Shown: one piece after another, positions 48,994 through 57,682 of the stretch
How positions within the stretch are numbered: the stretch's first letter is position 1
Layout: every line of letters starts with the position of its first letter
Assembly: GCF_000379465.1 (NCBI RefSeq)
Contig: NZ_KB905392.1
Span: 186,001 to 250,000, forward strand
Direction of reading: 5' to 3'
Length of the DNA stretch: 64,000 nucleotides
Origin: Sciscionella marina DSM 45152
GTDB taxonomy: Bacteria; Actinomycetota; Actinomycetes; Mycobacteriales; Pseudonocardiaceae
Program-made: the position numbers and the translations under genes
The notes under the pieces: model-generated
What the model was told of the DNA's origin: nothing
Databases searched by the model: none
What the model saw: the letters and a program-made list of their open reading frames with translations, nothing else

Positions 48994-49497
48994 ATGACCG
49001 CGAAGGAACCACTGCCGTTCGACCCCATCGACCGCGCGGCAGGATTGTGGGCCGAGCGGGTCGGCCCGTCCACGGTGATGGGCGCCGTGACGAGTGTGAT
49101 GCGGGTACAGCAGATCCTGCAGTCCGCTGTGGACGGTGCGCTGAAGCCGCACGGCCTGACCTTCGCCAGGTTCGAGGCGCTCGTGCTGCTGCATTTCGCG
49201 CGCACCGGCAGGCTTCCGATGCGGGTGATGGGCGAGCGCCTGCAGCTGCATCCGACGAGTGTCACGAACATCGTGGATCGCTTGGAGGCAGACGGTCTGG
49301 TCAAGCGGCTCCCGCATCCGACGGATCGGCGCACCACGCTGGTGGAGATCACCGAGGACGGCCAGCGCAGGCGCGAGCAAGCCACCGAGGCGGTCATGGC
49401 CATCGATTTCGGACTCGAGGGGCTGACCGAGCGTCAGGTGCGTTCGCTGACCGAACTGCTCGCCAAGGTACGCAAGGCGGCCGGGGACTTCGCCTGA
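48994..49497 (+). CDS. MarR family transcriptional regulator
   Basis: A 167-residue winged-helix protein. DNA-binding part RVMGERLQLHPTSVTNIVDRLEADGLVKRLPHPTDRRTTLVEIT (~residues 75-120). Flanking helices form the dimer. Possibly cotranscribed with the SMR genes, about 60 bases upstream, or independent. It converges with the uroporphyrinogen synthase gene. Confidence 0.9.
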   Translation: MTAKEPLPFDPIDRAAGLWAERVGPSTVMGAVTSVMRVQQILQSAVDGALKPHGLTFARFEALVLLHFARTGRLPMRVMGERLQLHPTSVTNIVDRLEADGLVKRLPHPTDRRTTLVEITEDGQRRREQATEAVMAIDFGLEGLTERQVRSLTELLAKVRKAAGDFA

Positions 49498-49509
49498 GCC
49501 ACCGGGGCT

Positions 49510-50301
49510 TCAGTGCCCCAGTTCCTCGGTGACCAGATTGACCAGGGCCGCGGTGCGCGCCCGCGCCGGCATGGCAAGCTCGATGCCGCGGTCCAGCAGC
49601 GGTTTCGCGGTCACCGGGCCGACACAAGCCACGAGCACCCCGCGCAACGCGGAGGCGAGCTCGGCAGGGCCGCACACCTGAAGCAGGGCCTGCGCGGCGG
49701 GCGCGCTGGTGAAGGTCACCGCGCCCAGTTCCCCGGAACACGCCAGCTCGAACAGGTCCCGCATCGGCGCGGTGTCCCCGGGAACCTGCCAGCGATACGG
49801 AAGCAGTTCGGTCACCCGCGCCCCTGCGGCGCGCAGCGGATCGGTGAGCGCGGGAAGCGGCTCGCCGTGGGATTGCAGCACGATCTCGGCGCCGTCCACC
49901 CCTTCGGCGAGCAGATGCGCGAGCAGCTCGGCGTCGGTCTCCGATTCCGGCGTGTACCGCTCGCGCAGGCCGATCTCGCGCACCGCGCCCGCGGCTTTGG
50001 GACCGCGCACCAGGATCCGGGCGGAGCCGAGTAGTTCGGTGAGCTCGGTCCGCAGGCCCCACTCCCCCGCCGCGTCGAGCCAGCCGCGCAAGCCCATTCC
50101 CGTGGTGATCACCACGGTCGGCGCGGCAAGCCCGAGCACGCTGTCCGTCGCCGACCGCAGGGCCGGGTCCGCGTCGAGTCGGACATACTCGACCGAAGGG
50201 GCGCGCAGTACCCGCGCGCCGCGGCGTTCGAGCATGCCGATCTGTTCCTCGGCCTTGCGCGCGGCCGTGACACCGATCCGGAGACCAGCAAGGGATTTCA
50301 C
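49510..50301 (-). CDS. Uroporphyrinogen-III synthase family protein
   Basis: A 263-residue two-lobed HemD-like protein. It opens GLRIGVTAARKAEEQIGMLERRGARVLRAPSVEY, and has VTFTSAPAAQALL and VACVGPVTAKPL in the second lobe. The enzyme cyclises hydroxymethylbilane to uroporphyrinogen III in tetrapyrrole synthesis. Other heme genes are not adjacent, so it may be a paralogue. Start GTG 50301 overlaps the stop of the TIGR02569-like gene (GTGA). Confidence 0.85.
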   Translation of the reverse strand: MKSLAGLRIGVTAARKAEEQIGMLERRGARVLRAPSVEYVRLDADPALRSATDSVLGLAAPTVVITTGMGLRGWLDAAGEWGLRTELTELLGSARILVRGPKAAGAVREIGLRERYTPESETDAELLAHLLAEGVDGAEIVLQSHGEPLPALTDPLRAAGARVTELLPYRWQVPGDTAPMRDLFELACSGELGAVTFTSAPAAQALLQVCGPAELASALRGVLVACVGPVTAKPLLDRGIELAMPARARTAALVNLVTEELGH

Positions 50302-51089
50302 AACAGCTTGCCTATCTCGTGGGCCGAATTCTCCAGGCCACGCAAGGAATCCGGCGTCGCGTGCGGATGCATGGCGTTGACCGCGAGCCGGAACAGCAGC
50401 GCCCGCAGCAGCGCCTGGGGCCATTCCGGAAGGTGCGCCCAGCGCTCGAGGATGCCGGGATCCGCGCCACCCCAGGACAGCGCGTCCACGGCCGCGACGG
50501 CCGCCGCCCATTCCGGTGGCCGCCAGTATGGGCTCAGTTCCACGATGCCCGGATCCGCGTCCCCGGAGAACAGCACGGTGCCGAATCCTTCGCCGTGCAC
50601 GATCTGCGGCCGGAGCTGAACATCCCGCCGGGACGCGGCGAGCAGTTCGAACAGCCGCCCGCCCTTTTCCGCGTCCAGCTCGGGCTGCTCTTCCCCCCAG
50701 GCCGCGCGGTCGGCGACCGAGTACATATCGCCGCGCCCGTTGAGGAATCGCGGCCGCTCGAGCAGTGCGGTCGCCTCGTGCAACCGCAGCGAAGCGGCGA
50801 TCACCTCGTCGTGGCGCGGCTCGGGTCTACCGTCGATGAACCGGAAGGCGGACCAGCCGCCGATGACCCAGCGGCCATCGGTGGAGCGCAGCGGGCGGCC
50901 GATGCGCAACCGGGGCACTTCGAGGGTGGCGAGCACCTGCGCGACCCAGGCCGACTCGACCGGGTCGGCGACCGGGCGGAACGCGATCGGCCCGCACCGC
51001 CACAGCGGGCTCGCGTCGAGCAGCTCCGGCTCTTCGGTCGCGCCGAAGGCAGTACGCACATGGACCGGCGGCTGCGGAATCTCACTCAC
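50298..51089 (-). CDS. TIGR02569 family (Rv3205c-like) protein
   Basis: A 263-residue actinobacterial protein with distant resemblance to aminoglycoside/choline phosphotransferases (IVHGEGFGTVLFSGDADPGIVELSPYW). Its catalytic status is unclear. The GTG start at 51089 sits inside a 77-bp repeat unit and overlaps the TGA of a repeat-encoded mini-ORF. Position before moeZ matches M. tuberculosis Rv3205c-Rv3206c. Confidence 0.85.
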   Translation of the reverse strand: MSEIPQPPVHVRTAFGATEEPELLDASPLWRCGPIAFRPVADPVESAWVAQVLATLEVPRLRIGRPLRSTDGRWVIGGWSAFRFIDGRPEPRHDEVIAASLRLHEATALLERPRFLNGRGDMYSVADRAAWGEEQPELDAEKGGRLFELLAASRRDVQLRPQIVHGEGFGTVLFSGDADPGIVELSPYWRPPEWAAAVAAVDALSWGGADPGILERWAHLPEWPQALLRALLFRLAVNAMHPHATPDSLRGLENSAHEIGKLL

Positions 51090-51320
51090 GGCTTCACCTC
51101 GCTGGCGCCCGGCTTCGCCGCCCGCGCACGCTGCTGTGTCATTCCCTCGCTCGCAAGCTCGCTCACGTCCGCGCCTCGCTGACGCTCGGTCCGGCCGTTC
51201 GCCGGGCTGCTGTGTCCTTTGGTTCGCTCGCAAGCTCGCTCACGTCCGCGCCTCGCTGACGCTCGGTCCCGCCGTTCGCCGGGCTGCTGTGCCCTCTGGT
51301 TCGCTCGCAAGCTCGCTCAC
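51085..51320 (-). repeat. MIRU-like array of three 77-bp units
   Basis: Units begin at 51085, 51162 and 51239, with a partial fourth at 51316. The last two are nearly identical; the one next to the gene is diverged. On the minus strand each unit opens a frame at GTG (51320, 51243, 51166) that runs 26 codons to a TGA overlapping the next GTG by GTGA. The final stop overlaps the GTG (51089) of the Rv3205c-like gene. Peptides start VSELAS. The unit is homologous to the one at 17654-17787. Confidence 0.9.
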
Positions 51321-51417
51321 GAGCCCACGCTACCGCGCCCCGTTGACACCCGGCCGCCGACACTCCTCGCACGTCCGGACGATTCACCGCGCGGGCCGTC
51401 CTGTGCCCGGAACGCAC

Positions 51418-51453
51418 GAGGCGGGGCGTCCCGGTCCGGGAACACCCCGCCTC
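51418..51453 (-). terminator. Hairpin after moeZ
   Basis: Arms GAGGCGGGG/CCCCGCCTC enclose a nested TCCCGG-t-CCGGGA hairpin, 17 bases past the moeZ stop. No T-tract. A probable terminator. Confidence 0.65.
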
Positions 51454-51469
51454 CAGCGGCCGCGTGAGC

Positions 51470-52654
51470 TCAGTAACTCGGCAACGAGGGGTCGATCTCC
51501 CGGACCCAGGAGAGCACCCCGCCGCCGACGTGCACGGCGTCCGAGAACCCGGCCTTGTGCAGCGCGGCGAGTGCCTCGGCGGACCGGCCGCCGGACTTGC
51601 AGTGCAGCACGATCGGCTTGTCCTGCGGGAGTTCCGCGAGCGCCTCCCCGGACAGGATCCGGTCCTTCGGGATCAGGGTCGCGCCGGGAATGTTCACGAT
51701 CTCGTACTCGTGCTGCTCGCGCACGTCGATCAGCGCGAAGTCCTCCTCCGCATCGAACTTCGCCTTGAGCTCCTTGGCGGTGATCGTGTTCCCCGCGGCC
51801 GCGCTCTGCGCGTCCTCGGAGACTGCCCCGCAGAACGCCTCGTAGTCGATCAGCTCGGTGATCTTCGGCGTGCTCGGGTCCTTGCGGATCTTGACCTGCC
51901 GCCAGGACAGTTCCAGTGCGTCGTAGACCACGAGCCTGCCCAGGATCGGCTCGCCGATCCCGGTGATGAGCTTGATCGCCTCGTTGACCATGATCGAGCC
52001 GATCGAAGCACACAGCACACCGAGCACTCCACCCTCGGCGCAGGACGGCACCATCCCGGGTGGCGGCGGCTCCGGGTAGAGGTCGCGGTAGTTCAGCCCG
52101 AGACCGTCGGGCGCGTCCTCCCAGAACACCGAGGCCTGGCCCTCGAACCGGAAGATCGAGCCCCAGACGTACGGCTTGCCGAGGATCACCGCGGCGTCGT
52201 TGACCAGGTACCGGGTGGCGAAGTTGTCCGTGCCGTCCAGGATCAGGTCGTAGTCGCGGAAGATGTCCAGGGCGTTCTCGCTGGACAGGTGGGTCTCGTG
52301 CAGATTGACCGTGACGTACGGGTTGACTTCGGCGATCGATTCCTTGGCCGAGACCGCCTTGGACTTACCGACGTCGGAGACACCGTGGATGATCTGGCGC
52401 TGCAGGTTGGAGGTGTCCACCTCGTCGAACTCGACGATGCCGAGCGTGCCGACCCCGGCCGCGGCCAGGTAGAGCAACGCCGGGCTGCCGAGCCCGCCAC
52501 CACCGACCACGAGCACCTTCGCGTTCTTGAGCCGCTTCTGCCCGTCCATCCCGACGTCCGGGATGATCAGGTGCCTGCTGTAGCGCTCGACCTCCTCCTT
52601 CGACAATTCGGGAGCCGGTTCTACGAGCGGCGGCAGCGTCGTTCCGCCGGACAT
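51470..52654 (-). CDS. moeZ: Adenylyltransferase/sulfurtransferase MoeZ
   Basis: A 394-residue fusion. Residues ~20-265 are an E1-like/ThiF domain (VLVVGGGGLGSPALLYLAAAGVG, nucleotide loop; DGTDNFATRYLVND). Residues ~290-394 are a rhodanese domain with active cysteine in VLHCKSGGRSAEAL. MoeZ activates and sulfurates ubiquitin-like carriers such as MoaD, CysO and ThiS. ATG start at 52654. Position between the Rv3205c-like and DUF3152 genes matches mycobacteria. Confidence 0.95.
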   Translation of the reverse strand: MSGGTTLPPLVEPAPELSKEEVERYSRHLIIPDVGMDGQKRLKNAKVLVVGGGGLGSPALLYLAAAGVGTLGIVEFDEVDTSNLQRQIIHGVSDVGKSKAVSAKESIAEVNPYVTVNLHETHLSSENALDIFRDYDLILDGTDNFATRYLVNDAAVILGKPYVWGSIFRFEGQASVFWEDAPDGLGLNYRDLYPEPPPPGMVPSCAEGGVLGVLCASIGSIMVNEAIKLITGIGEPILGRLVVYDALELSWRQVKIRKDPSTPKITELIDYEAFCGAVSEDAQSAAAGNTITAKELKAKFDAEEDFALIDVREQHEYEIVNIPGATLIPKDRILSGEALAELPQDKPIVLHCKSGGRSAEALAALHKAGFSDAVHVGGGVLSWVREIDPSLPSY

Positions 52655-52762
52655 GGCATGACCTCCTGATCTCGCGGGCTTTGCAGTATCTCGTACAACG
52701 CCAGGAATACCCCACAGGCTTCCCGGCCGCGCCGGTGTTCCACACAGTGAGCGGGGCGCGCG

Positions 52763-53884
52763 CTATCTCGGCGACTGCGCCTCCGGATTGGGCCAGGCGT
52801 TCGGCACACAGGTCTTGTGGTCGGCGGGCACCGCACCCTTGTTCGTCGGATCCACCTCGTTGATCCTGGCGACGTAGTCGTTGCTCACCCCGAAGGTCTG
52901 CTGCATCATCACCGGGGCCAGCGCTCCGGGCTTCGGGCAGCCGACGTGATGGTTACCGAAAGCGTGCCCGACCTCGTGGTTGATGGCGTACTGACGGTAG
53001 GTGAACATGTCACCGGAGAACGCCTTCGCCCCGCGCACCCAGCGGGCCAGGCTGATGATCACCCGGTCCGCGCTGCTGCGATAGCACGAGCTCTCGTACT
53101 TGATCTGGTAGTCGCAGTATTCCTTGCGGTGGTCGGTCTGCGGGGTGGTGAGGCTGAGCCGGAAATCGGGTTTCGCATTCGGATCGTCGATACGCTGCGT
53201 CCGGACCTTCCCGGTGCCGGTCCAGGACTTGGGGTTGTCCAGCGTGTGATCGACCATCGCGGCGAACGCCTCGTCCCCCCCGTACTGCACCGGGTCGATC
53301 CCGTCCTCGATCTCCACGGTATAGCGGTAGAGCTGCCCGCTGCTGCCGACGACCGGCCCGTGGCCGGGCACGATGTGCCAGGTGCCCTTGCCCCGCTGGG
53401 TGACCGGACCTCCCTCGGGCAGTTCCGCGGTCGGAATGTTGAGATCGGCCTGAGTCGCGGGCACCTCGGTGACCGTGGGCGCGCTCGCGTTCCCGGCCTC
53501 GGCGCGGTCCGATCCCGCCTGCGGGACGACCGCGTCCACGATGACCAGCACGGTGATCACGGCGAGTACCGGAACGGCGTAGACGCGCCAGCCGTAGAGC
53601 GCGAGCACTCGGCGCAGCCAGGCACCGAGCCCCTTGCCGCGCTCTTCCTCCTCGGCGGCGACCGTGCGGTATCCACTGCCGAGCCTGCGCTGGGAACGGG
53701 CCTCGAACTGGCCCCGCTCCACGAACAGCGGCCCGGCGGGGTCCCCCTCGCTGTATCCGTACTCATCGACCGTGCCGGGTGTCTCCGGCCATTCCGGCCA
53801 CTCCTGCGGGTCCGGCTCCTCGAGGCCGGTGTCCCAGGAGCTTCCCCGCTGCCCCGCATCGGTCGTAGGCCGATCGTTCGGCAC
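52763..53884 (-). CDS. DUF3152 membrane-anchored metalloprotease-like protein (Rv3207c-like)
   Basis: A 373-residue protein. A Pro/Glu-rich cytoplasmic part is followed by one membrane helix near residue 100 (YAVPVLAVITVLVIVDAVV) and an extracellular DUF3152 domain. The zinc-type motif HEVGHAFGNHHVGCP is in the C-terminal half. Predicted metalloprotease with unknown substrate. GTG 53884 has GAGGAGG upstream. Conserved position as Rv3207c next to moeZ. Confidence 0.88.
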   Translation of the reverse strand: MPNDRPTTDAGQRGSSWDTGLEEPDPQEWPEWPETPGTVDEYGYSEGDPAGPLFVERGQFEARSQRRLGSGYRTVAAEEEERGKGLGAWLRRVLALYGWRVYAVPVLAVITVLVIVDAVVPQAGSDRAEAGNASAPTVTEVPATQADLNIPTAELPEGGPVTQRGKGTWHIVPGHGPVVGSSGQLYRYTVEIEDGIDPVQYGGDEAFAAMVDHTLDNPKSWTGTGKVRTQRIDDPNAKPDFRLSLTTPQTDHRKEYCDYQIKYESSCYRSSADRVIISLARWVRGAKAFSGDMFTYRQYAINHEVGHAFGNHHVGCPKPGALAPVMMQQTFGVSNDYVARINEVDPTNKGAVPADHKTCVPNAWPNPEAQSPR

Positions 53885-53989
53885 GCGGATCGTCCTCCTC
53901 TACCGCTCGAATCGGTGCGTTGACAAGGGTGCCACACCGGGTGTTCGCGCGCCGGGAGGCGGGGCCGCGAATTCCGTGCTCGTGCACGC

Positions 53990-54916
53990 TCAGCTACGGC
54001 CCGCTGCCGAATCCCACATATCGACGATCGCCCTGGCCACCGTGGCCGGTTCCTCCATCTGCGCGACGTGCCCGACCCGATCGAGCACGAGCAGCCTGCC
54101 CCGCGGCAGCGCCCGCACCGTGGGAACCGCCTTGGCCACCGTGACCAGCTTGTCCTCCCGGCCCCACACGACCAGCGCCGGAGCGGACACCTGGTGCAGC
54201 GCCGCCCACACCGAGCCCTTGCCCCTGCGGAACCAGAGCCGGAACAGTTCGACACCCGCGCGCATCAGTGCCGCGCCCGCCCAGGGCTGCCGTGCTCGCT
54301 CAGCGGCTTCCCGCATCGCCTCCTCGATCCGGTGCTCGGGAATCTCCTCGGGCCGCGCGAACACCAGTCGCAGCAGCCGCATCGTGCGCTCCCGCGGCGG
54401 GAGGGCGGCCAGTTGTCTGCGCACCGGTTTGCCGAGGACCGGAAGACCGGTGAGCAGCAGCCGCGGATCCGAGAGCCGGCGGACATCGGGCCGCAGATCG
54501 GGTACCGCTGGCGAGATCAGGGTCAGCGTGCGCACCAGCTCCGGATGCCGGGCGGCGAGCAGGATCGCGGTGGTACCGCCGAGCGAGTTCCCGATCAGGT
54601 GCACCGGTTCGGCACCGAGCGAGGCGATGAACTCCGCGGCGAGCTCGGCCTGCGCGGCCGCGGTGAACGGCCAGTCCCGCGGCGGCTCGGTGTCGCCGAA
54701 ACCGGGAAGGTCGGGCGCGTACCCGGTGACCCGTCCGGCCAGCTGCCCGGCGAGATCGGTCCAGTTCGTCGCGGAGCCACCCAGGCCGTGCAGATACACC
54801 GCCTTCTCCGCGCCGCCGGGGGTCACCCGGACATGCAGCCGCAGATCCCCCAGCTCGACATGTTCACCCGGCCACGGTGGGGTACTGGGCTCGAGTTCCG
54901 GAAGTTCGACGGTCAC
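53990..54916 (-). CDS. Alpha/beta hydrolase
   Basis: A 308-residue protein. Oxyanion/nucleophile motif GNSLGGTTA (Ser elbow), acid in VVWGREDKLV, His in DRVGHVAQMEEP. The HGLGGSATNW segment follows the first strand. Substrate unknown (family of esterases, lipases, epoxide or haloalkane hydrolases). Not in the mycobacterial order at this point. GTG start at 54916; divergent from the TetR gene. Confidence 0.88.
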   Translation of the reverse strand: MTVELPELEPSTPPWPGEHVELGDLRLHVRVTPGGAEKAVYLHGLGGSATNWTDLAGQLAGRVTGYAPDLPGFGDTEPPRDWPFTAAAQAELAAEFIASLGAEPVHLIGNSLGGTTAILLAARHPELVRTLTLISPAVPDLRPDVRRLSDPRLLLTGLPVLGKPVRRQLAALPPRERTMRLLRLVFARPEEIPEHRIEEAMREAAERARQPWAGAALMRAGVELFRLWFRRGKGSVWAALHQVSAPALVVWGREDKLVTVAKAVPTVRALPRGRLLVLDRVGHVAQMEEPATVARAIVDMWDSAAGRS

Positions 54917-55077
54917 CCCACCAAGAATGCGCCCGGGGTCATCCGGCCCGCGATGCGACGGGGCTCACAGTTCGGAGTTTTCCCGGACATACCATCCCAT
55001 CGTGAACTACTGACGAGTACGGTTGCTCTCGGTACCGGCCACCCCGAGTGCCACCCGTTCGACTGTGGAGGAGCCGA

Positions 55078-55698
55078 ATGACCGAGACACGGGAGACAAC
55101 CGTCCGCGGTCGCATGCCTCGAGACGTACGGCGTGCGCAGCTGCTGGCCGCCGCGCAGGACGTGTTCGTGGTGAACGGCTACCACGCGACGGGCATGGAC
55201 GACATCGCCGAGCGGGCCGGGGTCAGCAAACCGGTGCTCTACCAGCACTTCCCCGGTAAGCTCGAGCTCTATCTCGCGCTCGTGGAAAACCATGTGGACG
55301 CGCTGATCGCCCGGATCCGCGCCGCACTGGCCTCGACGACGGACAACAAGGCGCGGGTGCGCGCCACCGTCGGGGCCTACTTCGACTTCGTGCACGACGA
55401 GGGAAGCGCCTACCAGCTGGTCTTCGAATCGGACCTGCGCGGTGAGCCGGTCGTGCAGGCGGCGATCTCCCGCTCCACGAACGCCTGCGTCAACGAGATC
55501 ACCGAGAAGATCACCGCGGACGCCGGACTGGACCCGGAGCGGGCACGGCTGCTCGCGGTCGGCCTGGTCGGCATGTCCGAGGTCACCGCACGATCCTGGA
55601 TCGCCAGCAGCCGCACCGTGAACAAGTCCGAGGCGGTCACGCTCATCTCCACCCTCGCCTGGCGCGGTATCGGCGCCGGGTTCCCGCTACAGCATTAG
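55078..55698 (+). CDS. TetR family regulator (Rv3208-like)
   Basis: A 206-residue regulator. The HTH is AQDVFVVNGYHATGMDDIAERAGVSKPVLYQHFPGKLELY (~residues 25-65). The C-terminal part has RARLLAVGLVGMSEVTARSWI, similar to Rv3208. ATG 55078 with GGAGGAG upstream is chosen over an earlier frame start. Its targets are unknown. Confidence 0.9.
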   Translation: MTETRETTVRGRMPRDVRRAQLLAAAQDVFVVNGYHATGMDDIAERAGVSKPVLYQHFPGKLELYLALVENHVDALIARIRAALASTTDNKARVRATVGAYFDFVHDEGSAYQLVFESDLRGEPVVQAAISRSTNACVNEITEKITADAGLDPERARLLAVGLVGMSEVTARSWIASSRTVNKSEAVTLISTLAWRGIGAGFPLQH

Positions 55699-55708
55699 CC
55701 ACGCAGCA

Positions 55709-56632
55709 CTAGCGAACCCGGGGCCGTTCGGTGAGCCGGGTGATGCCGTGCGCGACTTCCCCTGCCCGTTCGGCGGGCAGGATGTGACCGGCCTGGGGAA
55801 ACTGGACGAACCGCGCGTGCGGGAGCTCGTTCGCGATCACTCGCGCGTGCGCACGCGGGATCAACCGGTCCCGGTCCCCGTGATAGATGGTCACCGGGGT
55901 GTCCGCGAGCCGGGCGAGTTCACCCGCCCGTTCGTGCGCGAGCAGCGAATCGAGGAACGAGATCATGCTCGCCGGGTGACAGCGCCCGATCTGCTCGGCG
56001 GTCGCGGTGACCTCGGCGCGCCGGGCGCCCTTGCCGAAGGTCAGCCGCCGCACCACGGGACGCAGCGCCACCGGATGGCGCAGGAACGCCGCGCGGTCAC
56101 TGCGCGACATGTACCTGCTGAGCACCGCCTCCCCCGCGTACACCCGCAGGGCGAGCTGGCGCGGCAGGCCGAAGGTGAGTTCGGAGAGCCCACCGGAGGT
56201 GGTCGCCACGAACGCGACACCGGCCAGCCGCTCGACGAGCTCGGGATGCTGCCCGACCAGGGCCATGATCGTGGCCCCGCCCATGGAGTGCCCGGCGAGC
56301 ACGAGCTTCCCCTTCGGTGCCCGGTCGGCGATCAGCTCGGCGAGGTCCTCGGCGATCCGCGCGATGGTGGCCGTTCCGCGCGGCGCGGGTGCCGAACCAC
56401 CGTGCCCGCGGTGATCGTGACGCAGGATCCGGGAACCGAACCCGTTGGCGCGCAAGGCATCCACCACCGGATCCCAGGATGTGTGGTCCTGGGTCCAGCC
56501 GTGCACCAGTACCACGGTCGGTTCCTTGCCCGGCCTGCCCTCATCGGACACGTGCAGCGCGGTTCCGTCACCGGTGACGAAGCGGTGCGCCAGGGCGGGA
56601 TCCCACGGAGCGGCGTTCAGCACCGTACTCAT
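55709..56632 (-). CDS. Alpha/beta hydrolase
   Basis: A 307-residue protein with nucleophile elbow AGHSMGGATIM, HGWTQDHTSWDP after the first strand, acid in YHGDRDRLIP and His in PQAGHILPAE. Resembles lipases/esterases with a PuuE-independent lid region. ATG 56632 has GGGAGG upstream; 17 earlier codons lack similarity. Its 3' end converges with the TetR gene. Confidence 0.88.
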   Translation of the reverse strand: MSTVLNAAPWDPALAHRFVTGDGTALHVSDEGRPGKEPTVVLVHGWTQDHTSWDPVVDALRANGFGSRILRHDHRGHGGSAPAPRGTATIARIAEDLAELIADRAPKGKLVLAGHSMGGATIMALVGQHPELVERLAGVAFVATTSGGLSELTFGLPRQLALRVYAGEAVLSRYMSRSDRAAFLRHPVALRPVVRRLTFGKGARRAEVTATAEQIGRCHPASMISFLDSLLAHERAGELARLADTPVTIYHGDRDRLIPRAHARVIANELPHARFVQFPQAGHILPAERAGEVAHGITRLTERPRVR

Positions 56633-56702
56633 CGCCCTCCCTTCCTGGGGAAGCTCGGCGCTTCGCGCACTCGCTCTTTCCATGATCGGCGCGCAAGTTC
56701 GT

Positions 56703-57617
56703 TCATCGCTTGATGAGATTCGCTCGGCGCCAGATCGGCCTGGTGATCCGGCCGATCAGCCCGGACTCGTCCAGGAAGGGCATGATCCGCTCCCCGGCCC
56801 AGCGGCAGGTCTCCTGCCAGTACGGGTTCCGCGCCGCGGCCCGGCGCCCCTCCTTCGGGTCGATCCCGACAGCCGCGTAGACCTTCGGATTGATCAGTGT
56901 GGTCATGATCGCCAGGCTGACCAGCGAGATCAGCAACTGCTGGTAGAGCAGTTCGAGCTTGCCCAGCTTCGACATCCCGCGCTGTACCTCCTCGCGGGCG
57001 AAGGTGACGTGCCGGGCCTCCTCGAGCACGTGGATGCGGTTGACCATGCGCACCAGCGGCTCGATCTGCTCATCGGACATCATCTCGCGCTGCAGCCGGT
57101 CCAGGATCTCCTCGGCGATCAGAATGGCGCCGTATTTGGCCGGGCCATAGGCGATGAGCGGGAGAATCTTGGCGACCTGCCGCAGCCAGGGCACCGGTCC
57201 GTAGGCCGGGGCACCGACCCGTTCACAGGCCTTCGCGAACATCGTGGAGTGTCGGCACTCGTCGGCGACCTCGGTGAGCATGTACTGGGCATGTGCCCGG
57301 GTGGGGTCCGTGTCGTAGAAGCTCTTCAACAACATCTGCATGAGCAGGGTCTCGAACCAGAGCCCGTTGCTCGCCACGCTGGCGAACTCGTGCTTGGTGA
57401 GCTCGATCCGCTGCTCCTCGGTGAGCTGGTCCCACAGCTTGGTGCCATAGAGGGTGCTGCGGTGCGGTGGCACGAAGTACTTGTCCCCGTCGACCGGCGC
57501 TCCCCAGTCGATGTCCACGTCCGGGTCATAGAACTTGTTCGCCGAGGACTTGAGAAGCCGGCTCGCGGTCTTCTCCCGCTCGGCGACCTCGCCCCGAGAG
57601 CTCATCGCGCGTGTCAT
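56703..57617 (-). CDS. AurF-like diiron oxygenase (paralogue)
   Basis: About 304 residues. Diiron motifs EVADECRHSTMF and HVLEEARHVTFARE match those of the homologue at 30823-31776, and both start ASRLLKSSANKFYDPDVDIDWG-like segments. Substrate unknown. ATG 57617 has GGAG 6 bases upstream; a longer ATG (57629) is possible. Divergent from a TetR gene across a 27-bp operator-like dyad. Confidence 0.85.
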   Translation of the reverse strand: MTRAMSSRGEVAEREKTASRLLKSSANKFYDPDVDIDWGAPVDGDKYFVPPHRSTLYGTKLWDQLTEEQRIELTKHEFASVASNGLWFETLLMQMLLKSFYDTDPTRAHAQYMLTEVADECRHSTMFAKACERVGAPAYGPVPWLRQVAKILPLIAYGPAKYGAILIAEEILDRLQREMMSDEQIEPLVRMVNRIHVLEEARHVTFAREEVQRGMSKLGKLELLYQQLLISLVSLAIMTTLINPKVYAAVGIDPKEGRRAAARNPYWQETCRWAGERIMPFLDESGLIGRITRPIWRRANLIKR

Positions 57618-57653
57618 CGGGTGCTCCATTCTCGATGCGGAGACTTTTGATGT

Positions 57654-57680
57654 TACCGGAAGTAACAGCTACTTCTGGTA
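57654..57680. promoter_or_regulatory. TetR-type operator between AurF-like and TetR genes
   Basis: Arms TACCGGAAGTA and TACTTCTGGTA pair in 10 of 11 positions across a 5-base spacer. Centred between the divergent AurF-like and TetR genes and ending just before the TetR ATG. A strong candidate for autoregulation and repression of the oxygenase. Confidence 0.65.
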
Positions 57681-57682
57681 GC

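Noticed and set aside
51085-51320. CRISPR array
   Set aside because: Units are 77 bp, directly abutting, with no spacers, and lie over a gene start; no cas genes are present.
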